Source: Ilyonectria destructans
Taxonomy: Eukaryota > Ascomycota > Sordariomycetes > Hypocreales > Nectriaceae
Length of the DNA stretch: 64,000 nucleotides
Reading direction: 5' to 3'
NCBI GenBank assembly: GCA_020740775.1
Contig: JAHEWK010000016.1
Coordinates: 1 to 64,000 of the forward strand
Shown here: positions 54,071-64,000 of the stretch, in pieces
Numbering within the stretch: position 1 is the first letter of the stretch
Layout of the letters: each line of letters begins with the position of its first letter
Program-made: the position numbers and the translations under genes
The notes under the pieces: model-generated
What the model was told of the DNA's origin: nothing
Seen by the model: the letters and a program-made list of their open reading frames with translations, nothing else
Databases searched by the model: none

Positions 54071-55246
54071 ATCTACGTACAAGACAAGGTCAGTCGCACA
54101 ATCTCATGATGGATAGACCCGAGCTTACTTAGGGAATGGATGGGGATAGCCCATAACAGCTATGGGGTGGTGATGTGCTGGGTATTGACGCTGGTGTGGA
54201 TGTGTGAGTGGAAGAATTGTGACGCGTCACCAGGAATTATCACGATATATTCCCTGGTGGGGATGCCATCTAAATGAAGAGATACCTTCCGGATAGTGCG
54301 CGGTACTGTAGTCTTGCAAGGGGGCACAAAATTACTAAGTATTTCCACATGGTTGAGGCTTCCCAAAAGGTTATGTCACCCATGTGGTAATGTGCGACCG
54401 TAGCCTACGGCGGCTGTGGCCTCAGGCAGCTAGGACCTCATACAGGCTCTAATTCCCTCGCTAGCTAGCTCGTGATAATCATAACAATACACACATCTTT
54501 GACCTCTTGACAGCATACGTCTATGTATTGAGACATGGAGCGGGGAAACCGGACACCAACAAGAATAAATCTGAATCAATCAACGCACAATAACGTCACT
54601 GAGCAAGGAAATGAGGGGTCTGACGTCAGTATTGTGCATGTGATAAAAGTGCACCCGACCGCACGGCCCAAGTCCCTTTTGATGCAACTGTCAGGAGATC
54701 GGATACACAACCCTCACAGTGCAAGAACGTTTAAGGGTCCGCGGGATGCTCCAAAAAGCTACAAATCGCCACAAGCATCTCTTCATGTCTGTTGGCTAGA
54801 TTTCGGATTGGCCAGCGGGGATATCCTTGGTCGATCTTAGACCAAACCCTGAGTGCCAAACGTCGAGGAAAAGTCCGGAAAATTGCCTCCATAGTGGAGA
54901 ACGCATTCCAGTTGGGTAGAGCTTGTTTAATGTGGCATGTGGAACATGTTAAATTCGCTTTTTGGTTGCATGATGGTACAGTGGGCGCTGGGCCTGGAGT
55001 AGCAGCTAGGATTTAATTCTATGGTAAGTATCAATTTCCGTCTCCCAGCCCGTTATTTCTCCGGTTGTCTTGGAGGGTGCTACTACCTTTTCTTTCTCGC
55101 AGATCCGTCAATACCAGTTACCATCATAGAAGCCATCCCAATACCGCCTAACCACGACCTTCGTAGCGCTCGAGGTGGTTCTCTTGGGACCCTTCGCACC
55201 GGATCTATTTCACTGCGTCGTACAAACCGCTCTCTGGCATTTGATA
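54071..55246. other. No gene seen
   Basis: Short open frames only; nothing with a recognisable domain. The right end should contain upstream sequence of the DUF7704-like gene. Confidence 0.5.
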
Positions 55247-55708
55247 ATGACGAGCGAGCCAGTCCTCAACTTCCCCTTCGCCTACCGCGCGCTGTTCCTC
55301 TACTTCGAACCTGTTGGAGCCTTCGTCGGCGCCCTGTTGCTCCACTTTCGCCCGGCGAGCTTCCTCAACGCCATGGCTCGGGCCGCCAAATACGCGCCGG
55401 ATAACCAGATTATCTACGACCAGCTTGCTGCGACATATATCCTGTTTGCGTTTAATGAACCCACTATCTTGCGCACTACGAATGACCTGCGGGTGTGGAG
55501 AGGGATCCTGATCGGTATCTTGGTGTGCGATGCTATACATTTATATGGGAGTTGGGCAGCTCTGGGCGGGACAGTGTTCTGGGATCCTCGTACCTGGAGG
55601 CCTGAAGACTGAGTGAACCTTGCGAGTCTTTGGGGACAGGCGGCCGTCCGGCTTGCTTTCGTGGCAGGAGTCGGGCTCAAAATCACCGAGACTGCGAAAA
55701 AAGAGTGA
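55247..55708 (+). pseudogene. DUF7704-like four-helix membrane protein with one premature stop
   Basis: From ATG 55247: MTSEPVLNFPFAYRALFLYF, EPVGAFVGALLLHFRPASFL, KYAPDNQIIYDQLAATYILF, AFNEPTILRTTNDLRVWRGI, LIGILVCDAIHLYGSWAALG, then WDPRTWRPED and TGA at 55610-55612. The frame continues at once with VNLASLWGQAAVRLAFVAGV to a TGA at 55706, and the stop stands where Trp is expected (TGG to TGA). The protein would have about 153 residues and four hydrophobic helices. This is a widespread fungal membrane family that I recall as DUF7704; its function is unknown. Confidence 0.72.
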
Positions 55709-57321
55709 TTGGATGTGTGGCTCGACGGGTGAGGATTTCTTTGTCATGGAGATGACCTTGTTCATTACAGACTTCTGCTCACCAGAGGTCAACATCCATT
55801 TCCGGGAACTCGGTCAACTGACAGGCGCAGGAGGATCGTCTTGGTCCGCGATGGGATCGGTACTTCCGCCCCTCCTTTTGTTGTTCCTTTGTCAAGGGGA
55901 TCTGAGTACAGAGTGAAGGCACCAGAGGCTCGGAGGTAGGATACTCCTGATCAACTGGTGGGTAGCGGTAGATAGACAGGGGCACAATTCCATTCCAACT
56001 TAATCGCACACCTCCCTTTCCACAGGAAGGGAGCCAGCAGCTATTTAAGCACATCTATCTACCTTGCTAGCCACTGTGGCTTCGGCGTACCTGACAGTCA
56101 AGCCATGGGAGGCATAAAGGCCTAGTTTTCTTATTTCCCCGCCAGCAAGTGTACCCAGTCGGAGTACAACTCAAAAACAGTCACCGCAGCTGGTTCAGTC
56201 CGTCCAACCCCACGGAGGAGGCGCCAGGGGCCAGAGGATTGTGAGTGCCGATTTGGAATACGACGGCCCCCGAGTTAACCAGCCCACAATTCGGGGGACC
56301 ATCTCCAAGACTCGAATTCCTCTCACCAAAACAACCAAGACATCGAGTCGCGAGACTCATCATCGGCGAGAGAAGGACTTCTTCGACTTAGTCAGAAGAT
56401 ATCAAAAATAGATCGCACTCCGAACAAGGAAAAACTTCCTGCAAACTAGGGCTGACCAGAGTTTCAATGCGGGACGTCCTAAATACAGACTAACATAGCG
56501 CATTCTTGAAGTGCCATCTGAAAGAAGCACAGCCAACTTCTTGTCAGCAAACGGTACCAAGATTCCGATAAATCGGCAATTCAGATAGTTTAGAGTAACG
56601 AATCCAAGGATAAGGGTGAATGGGAGGGCGAATGGCTTGAGCCTCAAAGCAGCCGAAACCCTGACTGCTTCTGGCTGTTCCCGGGGCGACCAACTGATCT
56701 TACTATGTATGATCTCAATTGTCAGTGGCGTACGCTGACTTGAGGGTCAGACTTCCGTAAATGTCATGAAATCATGACAAAGAACCCTGACAGCCACCAG
56801 CCACCAGCCACCAGCCAATACCAAGAAAGGTAATTCGCATTCTGACGTCAGATCATGTGGAATACGGTGCCAAAACTACAAGCGCTGTTTTATTGTGCCA
56901 CGGCCCTTCGGGCCACCGACTGGCTGCCATCACTTGGAATACGATAACGCACTGTGCGGTGCAAACTTCGTAAACGTCCTACGACTCGTCTGTAGTAATT
57001 AGCCTGTGGGCCATTCGCTGCTCCACGATTTGTTGCTTTGAGGCTAATTACTGCTCACCGGCTGGAGAACAGCTGTCGCGAGCGAGCGACCGTGTCGACT
57101 AGTTTGGCGATGGGAGTGAAGAGTTTCATTGCTGGCCCCAAGGGAAATCATGCCCCCATGTGATGAGGGAGGGCGTGCCTCGGAGGCGAGGTCGTGACAT
57201 CACTTATTAAAGTGCCACTCCCTGCGCCAAGCGGGAAGACTAGAATCATGTTGGCATCCGCTGGTTGAGTTGCTGACTTGCTGCTCGATTGCAGTTCCGA
57301 CGATCAAGACCCCCTTTCGCG
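55709..57321. other. Long intergenic region
   Basis: No convincing gene. A 7-base tandem repeat (CAGCCAC, four units) lies at 56791-56818. The right end is the presumed promoter of the P450; no clear TATA box was identified. Confidence 0.5.
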
Positions 57322-58890
57322 ATGTTGGAGACACTCCTGCGACCGACCCTCCTGGCACCGACCGTGCTGGTTCTGGCATACATAATCCACCAGCGCTTCT
57401 TCAAGAAATCTGAGCTTCCAGACCTCCCTATCATCGGTGTCCGCAAAGGCGATTGGTTTCCTCTTCTGCAAGCAAAATGGCGCAATTTCCTGGACTTCAA
57501 GGCGGCGGTCAACGAAGCATACAGACTACATAAGGAGCAGGCTGTCATATGTCCAGTGCTCGGAATGGGAAATGTGATCATCTTGCCAGCGTCCGAGACT
57601 CAGTTCGTCGTTGACCGGCCCGATCATATACTGAACATGCATGAACATACAATCCAGAGCCTACAGCTCGACTACACCGTCATGGATCCCTACCTGATCC
57701 ACAACCCGGTACACAACAAGCTCATCGTCACGACCCTGACGAACCAGATTGGCAACCTGGTTCCCGATGTCAGCGACGAGACGGCATGGAGTTTCGCCCA
57801 GCATTGGGGCACCGACACGACCGAGTGGAAGGAGGTCTGCGTGTACAGCACAATGCGCAAGGTCATCGGCAGCGTCACGAATCGCGTCTTCGTCGGGCTG
57901 CCGACGTGTCGCGACCCCGCGCTTCTCGACGCCGGTATGGCCTTCGCGCAGGACATACCCCTAGCATCGCAGGTCTTGCGCGTCTTCTGGAAGCCGGTGC
58001 GGGCGGTCGTTGCACCACTCGTCACGCTCTCTAATCGCATCCACACCAATCGGTTCTACCGCTTGCTGAAGCCAGAGATCGAACGCCGGCTTCAGGAGTA
58101 CGACGCTCGCCACAAAGACCCGGAGAGCAAGATGGCGACCCCCAACCGAAACGATTTCCTACAGTGGTCCATCAACCAGGCCAAGGAGTCGGGCGACCCT
58201 TACATGTACCACCCCAAGACGCTGTCGGGCAGGGTGCTGTTACTTAACTTCGCGGCGATCCACACGTCATCCTTCTCCATCACCCACGCGATCCTGGACC
58301 TGGTCAGCTCGAAGCAGGAGTACATTGCCGAGCTGCGCGCCCAAATCTCCTCCGTCCTCGCCGAGCACGGTGGCCAATGGAACAAGCGAGCCCTGGCCAA
58401 GATGCACAAGCTGGACTCGGTGCTGCGCGAGAGCGCGCGGCTCAACTCGTTCGTCACTATCGGCTTGCGGCGGCTAGTGGTCGCCGAGGAGGGCATGACG
58501 ACGCCCTCTGGCGTCCGCATCCCCAAGGGCTGTGTCGTCAGCGTGCACTCGTACCCGGTCCTGCAGGACCCGCAGGTCTACTCGGACGCGCAACAGTTCC
58601 AGCCCTTCCGCTTCGCCGAGCGGAGGCAGGACGAGAGCGTCGAGTACGTCAAGCGCGCCCGCAACGCCTTCGCCACCACGTCCAACTGTTACCTCGTCTT
58701 CGGCCAAGGTCGTAACGCCTGCCCCGGGCGCTTTTTCGCCGCCAACAAGCTCAAGCTCATGCTGGGCCACCTGGTCATGAACTACGACTTCGAGATGCAG
58801 GAGTCACGGCCGAGGAATATGTGGTTTGGTCTGAGGCGCGTGCCGCCAATGCAAGCCACGATCAAGGTCCGGAGGAGAGAGAAGGCTTGA
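57322..58890 (+). CDS. Cytochrome P450 monooxygenase, intact
   Basis: ATG at 57322 gives 522 residues without introns. The N-terminal anchor (MLETLLRPTLLAPTVLVLAY) targets the endoplasmic reticulum. Diagnostic motifs are an I-helix region (NFAAIHTSSFSITHAI, the oxygen-activating Thr context), the K-helix ExxR (ESARLNS), a PxRF-like segment (FQPFRFAERR) and the heme-binding loop FGQGRNACPGRFF with the Cys ligand. The length is normal for a fungal microsomal P450. The overall pattern is that of ent-kaurene-oxidase-like and mycotoxin-pathway P450s, but the substrate cannot be told from sequence. No other biosynthetic gene is adjacent in the window, so it is an orphan here. Third positions are GC-rich, unlike the RIP-damaged sequence around it. 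Confidence 0.93.
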   Translation: MLETLLRPTLLAPTVLVLAYIIHQRFFKKSELPDLPIIGVRKGDWFPLLQAKWRNFLDFKAAVNEAYRLHKEQAVICPVLGMGNVIILPASETQFVVDRPDHILNMHEHTIQSLQLDYTVMDPYLIHNPVHNKLIVTTLTNQIGNLVPDVSDETAWSFAQHWGTDTTEWKEVCVYSTMRKVIGSVTNRVFVGLPTCRDPALLDAGMAFAQDIPLASQVLRVFWKPVRAVVAPLVTLSNRIHTNRFYRLLKPEIERRLQEYDARHKDPESKMATPNRNDFLQWSINQAKESGDPYMYHPKTLSGRVLLLNFAAIHTSSFSITHAILDLVSSKQEYIAELRAQISSVLAEHGGQWNKRALAKMHKLDSVLRESARLNSFVTIGLRRLVVAEEGMTTPSGVRIPKGCVVSVHSYPVLQDPQVYSDAQQFQPFRFAERRQDESVEYVKRARNAFATTSNCYLVFGQGRNACPGRFFAANKLKLMLGHLVMNYDFEMQESRPRNMWFGLRRVPPMQATIKVRRREKA

Positions 58891-59439
58891 GTCGAATCAC
58901 GTGTCCATGCTCATCCGAAAATACCGGTTTAAGGCCGGCAACCAGTACTCCCACACAGGTGTTTTCACATCAGAAGCCCATATAGCCTCCTATTGGACCT
59001 GTGACCGGAGGAAGACTGGCCCACGCGGCCATGGTGAGTTGCATTGCAGTCGAGCCCGATGCGGAAACAAGCCACACCGATTCACCATCAGCCGTGAGCG
59101 GTCTACCCTGCAAGGCTGTGCGATATCAATGATATCAATGATCAATGATATATCTGGGAAGGACACTGGGAGAGGGTTAGGGAATAGACGTCACTAAGAC
59201 GTGCGTGTCTGTGAAAACAACTACGTCGGGGTATAAGTGGCATTTTATTATTCAGAAAATCAACGCGATCGATGTACCAGACAAAAAAACCTATGAATCG
59301 ATAGAAAACAACTACACAAACACAGTGCAGCCACTATTATTACTTTCTGACCTCTTGGGAGGATTTTAACAAGTCTAAAGGTGCCAAACGTTGACCCTGA
59401 ATACATTGTGATGGCCTGTGCTTCTAGCCGTCGACAAAG
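58891..59439. other. Intergenic, no gene seen
   Basis: Includes a short ATCAATGAT microrepeat near 59125-59155 and, at the right edge, the first copy of the MULE target duplication (59431-59439). Confidence 0.5.
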
Positions 59440-59985
59440 GGCGATCAATAGGGGGACGGGTACCCGTCCTTCTAAAATCGGACGGGGCCTGTCCTAATTA
59501 CTACGTTAAGTATAGCGCCTCCGCTGTCGGACTTCCCAAATTAGTGGACCAAGAGGTTATAGCTTATTTAGACAGGGACAAAGCAGAGACTGATCGTACT
59601 GAAGCTCAGGTAGCTCAAGGGACGGAAAATGGGCAATCGGTCACTGACAGAAGAGGCACGGGTGAGCTTTGGGACATGGCACAACAGAAAATTGGCGAAG
59701 AAGCCTTGTACTCGGCCATGGAGCAAGAGGAAAGCGGTATTGTAGTTCAACTATAGCCTTTAATTTTTTTGGGTTAAGATCACTGACAAAAAAATTGTTT
59801 AAATGTATTCTTATGACTCCTCAAAAGATGTAGGAGACTGGATCTCGAGCCAGGTTACATACCGAGGCAGTTGAATGAGACGAGTTAGGAAGTCCGACAG
59901 CGGAGGCGCTATACTTAATGCAGGAATTGGGACGGCGCCCGTCCAGTTTTATATGGACGGGTACCCCGTCCCCCTATTGATCGCC
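59440..59985. mobile_element. MULE-like non-autonomous element with about 105-base TIRs
   Basis: GGCGATCAATAGGGGGACGG at the left end has an inverted partner at the right end; the repeats run inward about 105 bases and share AAGTATAGCGCCTCCGCTGT followed by CGGACTTCC. The element is 546 bases and is flanked by a perfect 9-base target duplication TCGACAAAG (59431-59439 and 59986-59994). Long TIRs with a 9-base duplication are the hallmark of Mutator-like elements. The centre is unrelated to the TIRs and has an open plus-strand frame to 59756 that is probably not a gene. Confidence 0.85.
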
Positions 59986-59994
59986 TCGACAAAG

Positions 59995-62107
59995 GCAATC
60001 GAGCCGCCCGTTGAGTTGATCCTGCTCTGCACGAGGTCTGCCTCGGAAAACCTACTCCTTCCCGGGAAGCCACGCGGCCGGCAGTGACTACGCCTTAACA
60101 ACCCCGTCAGCCTTATGCTCCTTCTGGAGACCTTCCCACAGGAGTACCACAGCCTCGACAGGCTGTAACGGTGCCGCCCCATATCCGGTACGGGCCATAC
60201 GGTCGTGTAATCCAAGTTTGCACCTTAAGCCAGCCGCAACGGGCACTTATTCCCCGTCTCTAGGCTGACCGACATGCGCACCCGTCCTCTCGAGCCAGAA
60301 TACACTCTCCGCAGGTCTCTGTGGGCAGCCAGCCAGGGGGCGATACCCCGCCAGCACCTACGTCCGACGACCTGGGTGCGAGCCAGGCCCTGTCCGGCTC
60401 CCTGCCTTCTGGTCACTTATCCTGCTACGGCCCACCGGCATCCCCGGGCGCGACCCCGAGTCCGGCTTCCCGTTACCGCGAATCGTCTCCGAGACGCGGC
60501 CGACCATGTCTTGCAGATCAGAGACGCCGTGCGACCGCCACGCCGGCGCGGTCGTCTGCACTCCGTCCACTAACCGAACCAGCTTCCATCATATGATGTT
60601 CGGTCGCGGTGCGCTGTGTCATCGGGGCCGCATCGTCAGTGGCGACCTTTGCTCCTCGCGCAGCACACTCGACGCATGCGCGGGTGGTTCGGGCTTTCTG
60701 TGGTCTCTTCCTTAACAGATCCGACAACCTCCTGCTCCCGTCAGTCTTAACAACGTCCATTACGACCTGTTGATGGGTCAATGTGTGTATTGATGATGTG
60801 TAACTAGACGTCTCCCTTCCAGGGCGAGGGCTTGAGTCTCTCGGAGCTGACGGCTCTAGGGCTGTGACTGCGTTGACGTGGTGTCTCTGCACCTTCTGCT
60901 CCCATCCATGGCAACTTACTACCAACCATGAAAGCACTATTCATGTTAGACAAACTGGATATTGTAGGGCTGAACCCGGTCTTTGGCCGTGGGGTTAGGC
61001 TTAAAGAGGAGACTGAGCGACCAACCCTGGGGTTGGTCAGATCCTCGCAGGCTCAAACCTGCCCGATGTAAACAAAGGAAATTGAGCGTACCAGGCAGCT
61101 GCATAGTTCAACGAAAACATATTACAGCTGTAAGATTTCTATAGGTTATAAATCGGTAACTCGCTCATTTTATAAAATCCTCCGAGAGATATCCCATGAG
61201 AATAACACTGCTTCGCATGCAAGTCCACCTTCATTGTCATACCAAAACACACAATTTTGAGTGGTTCCGGAAGAAATTGGCATTACTGGGTTTTTATCTC
61301 TATGCAGAGATTCAGCACCTCGATATTCAAAGACGACCTCGAAGAGCAACGATGCCAAAAGAAAAGGACAAGTGCAACTTGGACCGTGGCATTTTGAATA
61401 AAAGAACTATAATGGGTGTGAAGTAAGGAGAGAAGGGGTAGAAGGGGGTTGATGTTGGCCTAAAAGAAAGAGCTAGAATATTCTAGCTTTCAGCTTATAG
61501 CGCAGACTCGAAGCGGGCCGGCTGGCCCGTCATTGATTTTGTTTGAGACAAGTGAAAAGTCCATCATGGCCCGAGCGCTTTGTGCTGGGGACGTCGCTTC
61601 AACTGTGCAAAACCAAACGTACAGATCCTCCAAACCCGGATTCTGGATATCTGTTAAAAACTACATCACTGAGCTTATACAACCCTTGCCTTTACGTGCA
61701 TACTATTTCCGTCAAATTGTGGGCCAAAAATGTCAACGGACTCTACACCCTACCTCTTCAATGAACTCTACCCCCCTGTCATTGCTAGCGCCGGCTTGAA
61801 ACCATTGAACTTTTCAACGAACTCCAGTACAATCCATTGAAGTATGCTTGAGTAGAAGCCTCCTTCGTATGATAAGTGTGAGACGCAAGATCGGAAGAGC
61901 GCAACAAGGTCATCACTTCAAGTCTTGACCTGGTTTAATTTGACTTATTTAGAGGTTTTACAGCTCATTTATCAGGCACATTCGTCAACTAGGGCTTTGG
62001 AAGGCAGAAGGTCAACAGACTTGTCAATTGGCGACATTGATCGCCACGGCATCGGAACGTGCTTTCATGAATGTCAGACGAGTCCATGCCTCGTTCTCAT
62101 AATCGCA
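59995..62107. other. No convincing gene
   Basis: 60000-60720 is GC-rich with several overlapping open frames (Arg/Pro/Ser-rich) and no motif; it may be an old element. The rest is AT-rich. No RNA gene was recognised. Confidence 0.45.
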
Positions 62108-63561
62108 TTATCGAACAGTCCGGACTGTTTCATCAAGCGCCTTTGCAAATCGGTCAATATTGTGGTTGTTCAACCCAGCCACCGATACTCGAGACGTTTC
62201 AACCATGTATACATGGAACTTTTCTGTGCATTCTCTATCAGCATCCAATGCAGTGCGAATGGAATGGCTATGGGAAGATGCCCTTACCTTCGAGATAAGA
62301 AATCTGGGGTTTACTGATCCCCAGATATGCAAACATGCCGGTCTGCTTAATCAAATGCGACCAGTCACGTGGGGTCTGTAGACGCAGTAACTCCTCGTGC
62401 AATCGCCGACGCATGGTTTGAATGCGTCTAGACATGACCACAAGATCCTTGGACCACTGCGCTTTGATGGATGGCGTGCTGAGGACTTGCGCAGCCACGC
62501 GAGCGCCGTATGCCGGAGGAGCAGTTATAGTCGAACGCTGTACACTCTGTAGGACTGAAGTCGCTACCTCGGCCGCTGAAGCTGACGCAAGAACACAGCT
62601 GACAAGGCCGATGCGCTCCCCGTAAAGGCCCATGTTCTTAGCCATGGAGAGACATACCGCGAGCTCGGTGTTGAGTTCGTCAAGGAAGTACCGAATGGGC
62701 CAGGCATCGTCGTCAAAAGAGCCCGAGTTGAACCCCAAATACGCAGAGTCGAAGATTGGAAATAGCTTCCGCTCAACGATAGTAGCACCAATAGCCTTCC
62801 ACTGTTCTCTCGATGGATCGCAACCGGTCGGGTTATGAGCGCATGTATGAAGCACGACAGGAGAAAATGGCTCGGCCTTTTTCAGGGCTTCTATGTACGA
62901 GTCGAAGTCAAACGCCCCGTTCTTGTAGCACGGAAGCTGGCCGACTTCGAAGCCGATCGTAGTGAACATCATGTCGTGGTTCACCCAGGTGGGATCGGTC
63001 ACGTAAATTGTCCTGGGAGCGTCCTGTAATCTTCTCAAAGCGAGCCCAATAAGGAGCAGAGCCCCAGTCCCCGACAAAGATTGGCATGATGCGACCTGGT
63101 CGGTTGACAATCCATTAGAAAGTTTGCTACAGGGTTCAATAAGGTGGGCTTACCCTCCCTTCTGCTAATGCGTCAGTCCCGTCAAACAGGAGCTTTGTCG
63201 TCTCGTCCAAGAACGGCTTGAAGCCAGCGATAGGCAAGTACTCATGGTTGAAATCACCAAGGCTTGCTTTGGCCATCTTGACCGATGGAAGTACCCACGG
63301 CTGCCCATCTTCGTCTCGATACGTGCCTTGGCCTAGATTGATCTTATCTGGGTGAGGATCTGCCAGAAAACGCCGGGTGACATCAAACTGGACATCAGGG
63401 GGAACAAGGTCGGCGAACTTGAAGACCGAAGAACGCGGCTGGGAGGTAGCCATGGTGACGCTTGACGTGGAAAATCGAGCACGAAGGCAAGGATACTGTT
63501 GGGTCAAGGCGAGATTGCGAGCCAGACGAGGCAAAGATCTTGGGGGAACTGTTAATGACAT
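62108..63561 (-). CDS. Aspartate aminotransferase, mitochondrial type, intact
   Basis: Three exons (63561-63154, 63095-62288, 62232-62108) with GT...AG introns of 58 and 55 bases join to 446 residues. The N-terminus (MSLTVPPRSLPRLARNLALT) is basic and Ser/Arg-rich, as in a mitochondrial presequence. Family motifs are INLGQGTYRDEDGQPWVLPS, SLSGTGALLLIG, VTDPTWVNHD, HTCAHNPTGCDPS, FDSAYLGFNSG and LSMAKNMGLYGERIG, where the Lys of AKN should bind pyridoxal phosphate. The C-terminal exon reads YMVETSRVSVAGLNNHNIDR. It interconverts aspartate and 2-oxoglutarate with oxaloacetate and glutamate. Residue changes such as CYKN for the usual YY-type context and SMAKN for SYAKN suggest a divergent paralogue rather than the housekeeping copy. 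Confidence 0.92.
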
Positions 63562-64000
63562 ATGGCATGGAGTATATGATGGTAAGGGAGGATCACCGAA
63601 CCTGTTTTCTTCTTACTTATTTGGACGAGGAGCTCTACGGCAAGATCAGCATCTGAAGGAATATTGGGGTTGTCTCTCTGCTCATCTTGCCGTCATGCCG
63701 ACGAAAATCTAAGCTATGCTTGTCCACGACTTCATGGAGGATCGAGTTCACCAACCGGTGCGGGGGCAATCATGGCAAAGCGAACAAATCACGGCTAGAT
63801 ATAATGTAGCCGAAAGCGTCCGCTGTGAGTCCAGGCTAACCCCGCTGTGGCTACCTCCGGGATCAAATCGCTTCGCCGAGGTTGAGCTTTTTCTTGCCCG
63901 CGATGCAGCCAACACTTTGACCCCCGTCTGGATTAACGGCACTCCAGACAGGAATCGTTGGGGATAAGCGCTTGCATTTTTGCCTCGTACCTAGTCACCT
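63562..64000. other. Upstream region of the aminotransferase gene
   Basis: About 440 bases to the window edge with no credible gene; presumed promoter. Confidence 0.5.

Noticed and set aside
59418..59756. 112-codon ORF starting at the left edge of the MULE-like element
   Set aside because: Its start lies outside the element and it reads through the TIR; the part inside has no motif, so it is more likely an accident than a transposase.
60230..60940. Cluster of overlapping GC-rich open frames
   Set aside because: Arg/Pro-rich in all frames; typical of GC-rich non-coding or old repeat DNA.
61020..61080. Second B-box-like word on the minus strand (GGTTTGAGCC)
   Set aside because: Deviates from the consensus and no tRNA fold is apparent.
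1..64000. CRISPR arrays, riboswitches, bacterial operons
   Set aside because: The window is eukaryotic; the tandem repeats seen have no spacer structure.

Overview
The window is a fungal chromosome end. It opens with about 22 copies of CCCTAA (the C-rich strand of TTAGGG) and continues into a subtelomere full of transposon copies and broken genes. The introns I can place are short (46-134 bases, most 46-72, GT...AG). The element types (Tad-like LINE, hAT, chromodomain Ty3, MITEs) and the gene families (NACHT-WD40 and NB-ARC-TPR NLRs, a HET-S-like effector, NucA/NucB secreted nuclease, cytochrome P450) point to a filamentous ascomycete (Pezizomycotina), probably a Sordariomycete; I cannot name the species. 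Premature stops are almost all TAA, TAG or TGA codons one C-to-T or G-to-A transition away from Gln, Trp or Arg, which fits repeat-induced point mutation (RIP).

Layout. 1-6 kb: telomere, a truncated telomere-linked helicase-type gene running into it, a 46-base tandem repeat, two degenerate membrane-protein genes and an inverted duplication. 6.4-18.3 kb: a three-gene cluster made of a PNP_UDP-domain gene and two NB-ARC-TPR NLRs. One NLR is split by a 5.8 kb Tad-like LINE with a 14-base target duplication. 18.3-25.5 kb: gene relics (DUF6601-like membrane protein, small secreted repeat protein, WD40 and NACHT scraps), a hAT element and the 3' end of a chromodomain Ty3 element. 25.5-36.4 kb: broken secreted-protein genes, including a Cys-rich protein with a NucA/NucB nuclease domain, a PD-(D/E)XK nuclease-like gene and small TIR elements. 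37.1-40.9 kb: an intact four-exon gene encoding about 1169 residues (zinc finger, P-loop GTPase, RING, patatin). 42.2-49.9 kb: an NLR locus with two NACHT-WD40 genes flanking a deleted HET-S-like effector. 51-55.7 kb: a decayed rve-type DDE element and two broken genes. 57-64 kb: an intact P450, a MULE-like element with a 9-base target duplication, and an intact mitochondrial-type aspartate aminotransferase.

The most interesting content is two apparent NLR-effector modules of the kind used in fungal amyloid-signalled cell death. At 42-50 kb, HET-S-related amyloid-type motifs sit at the N-termini of NACHT-WD40 receptors beside a HET-S-like gene. At 6-18 kb, a Gly/Asn-rich motif ends the PNP_UDP protein and recurs at the N-termini of both adjacent NB-ARC-TPR proteins. 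Most members carry stops; the plus-strand NACHT-WD40 gene and the patatin gene read through intact. All family names come from reading translated sequence by eye; no database search was run.
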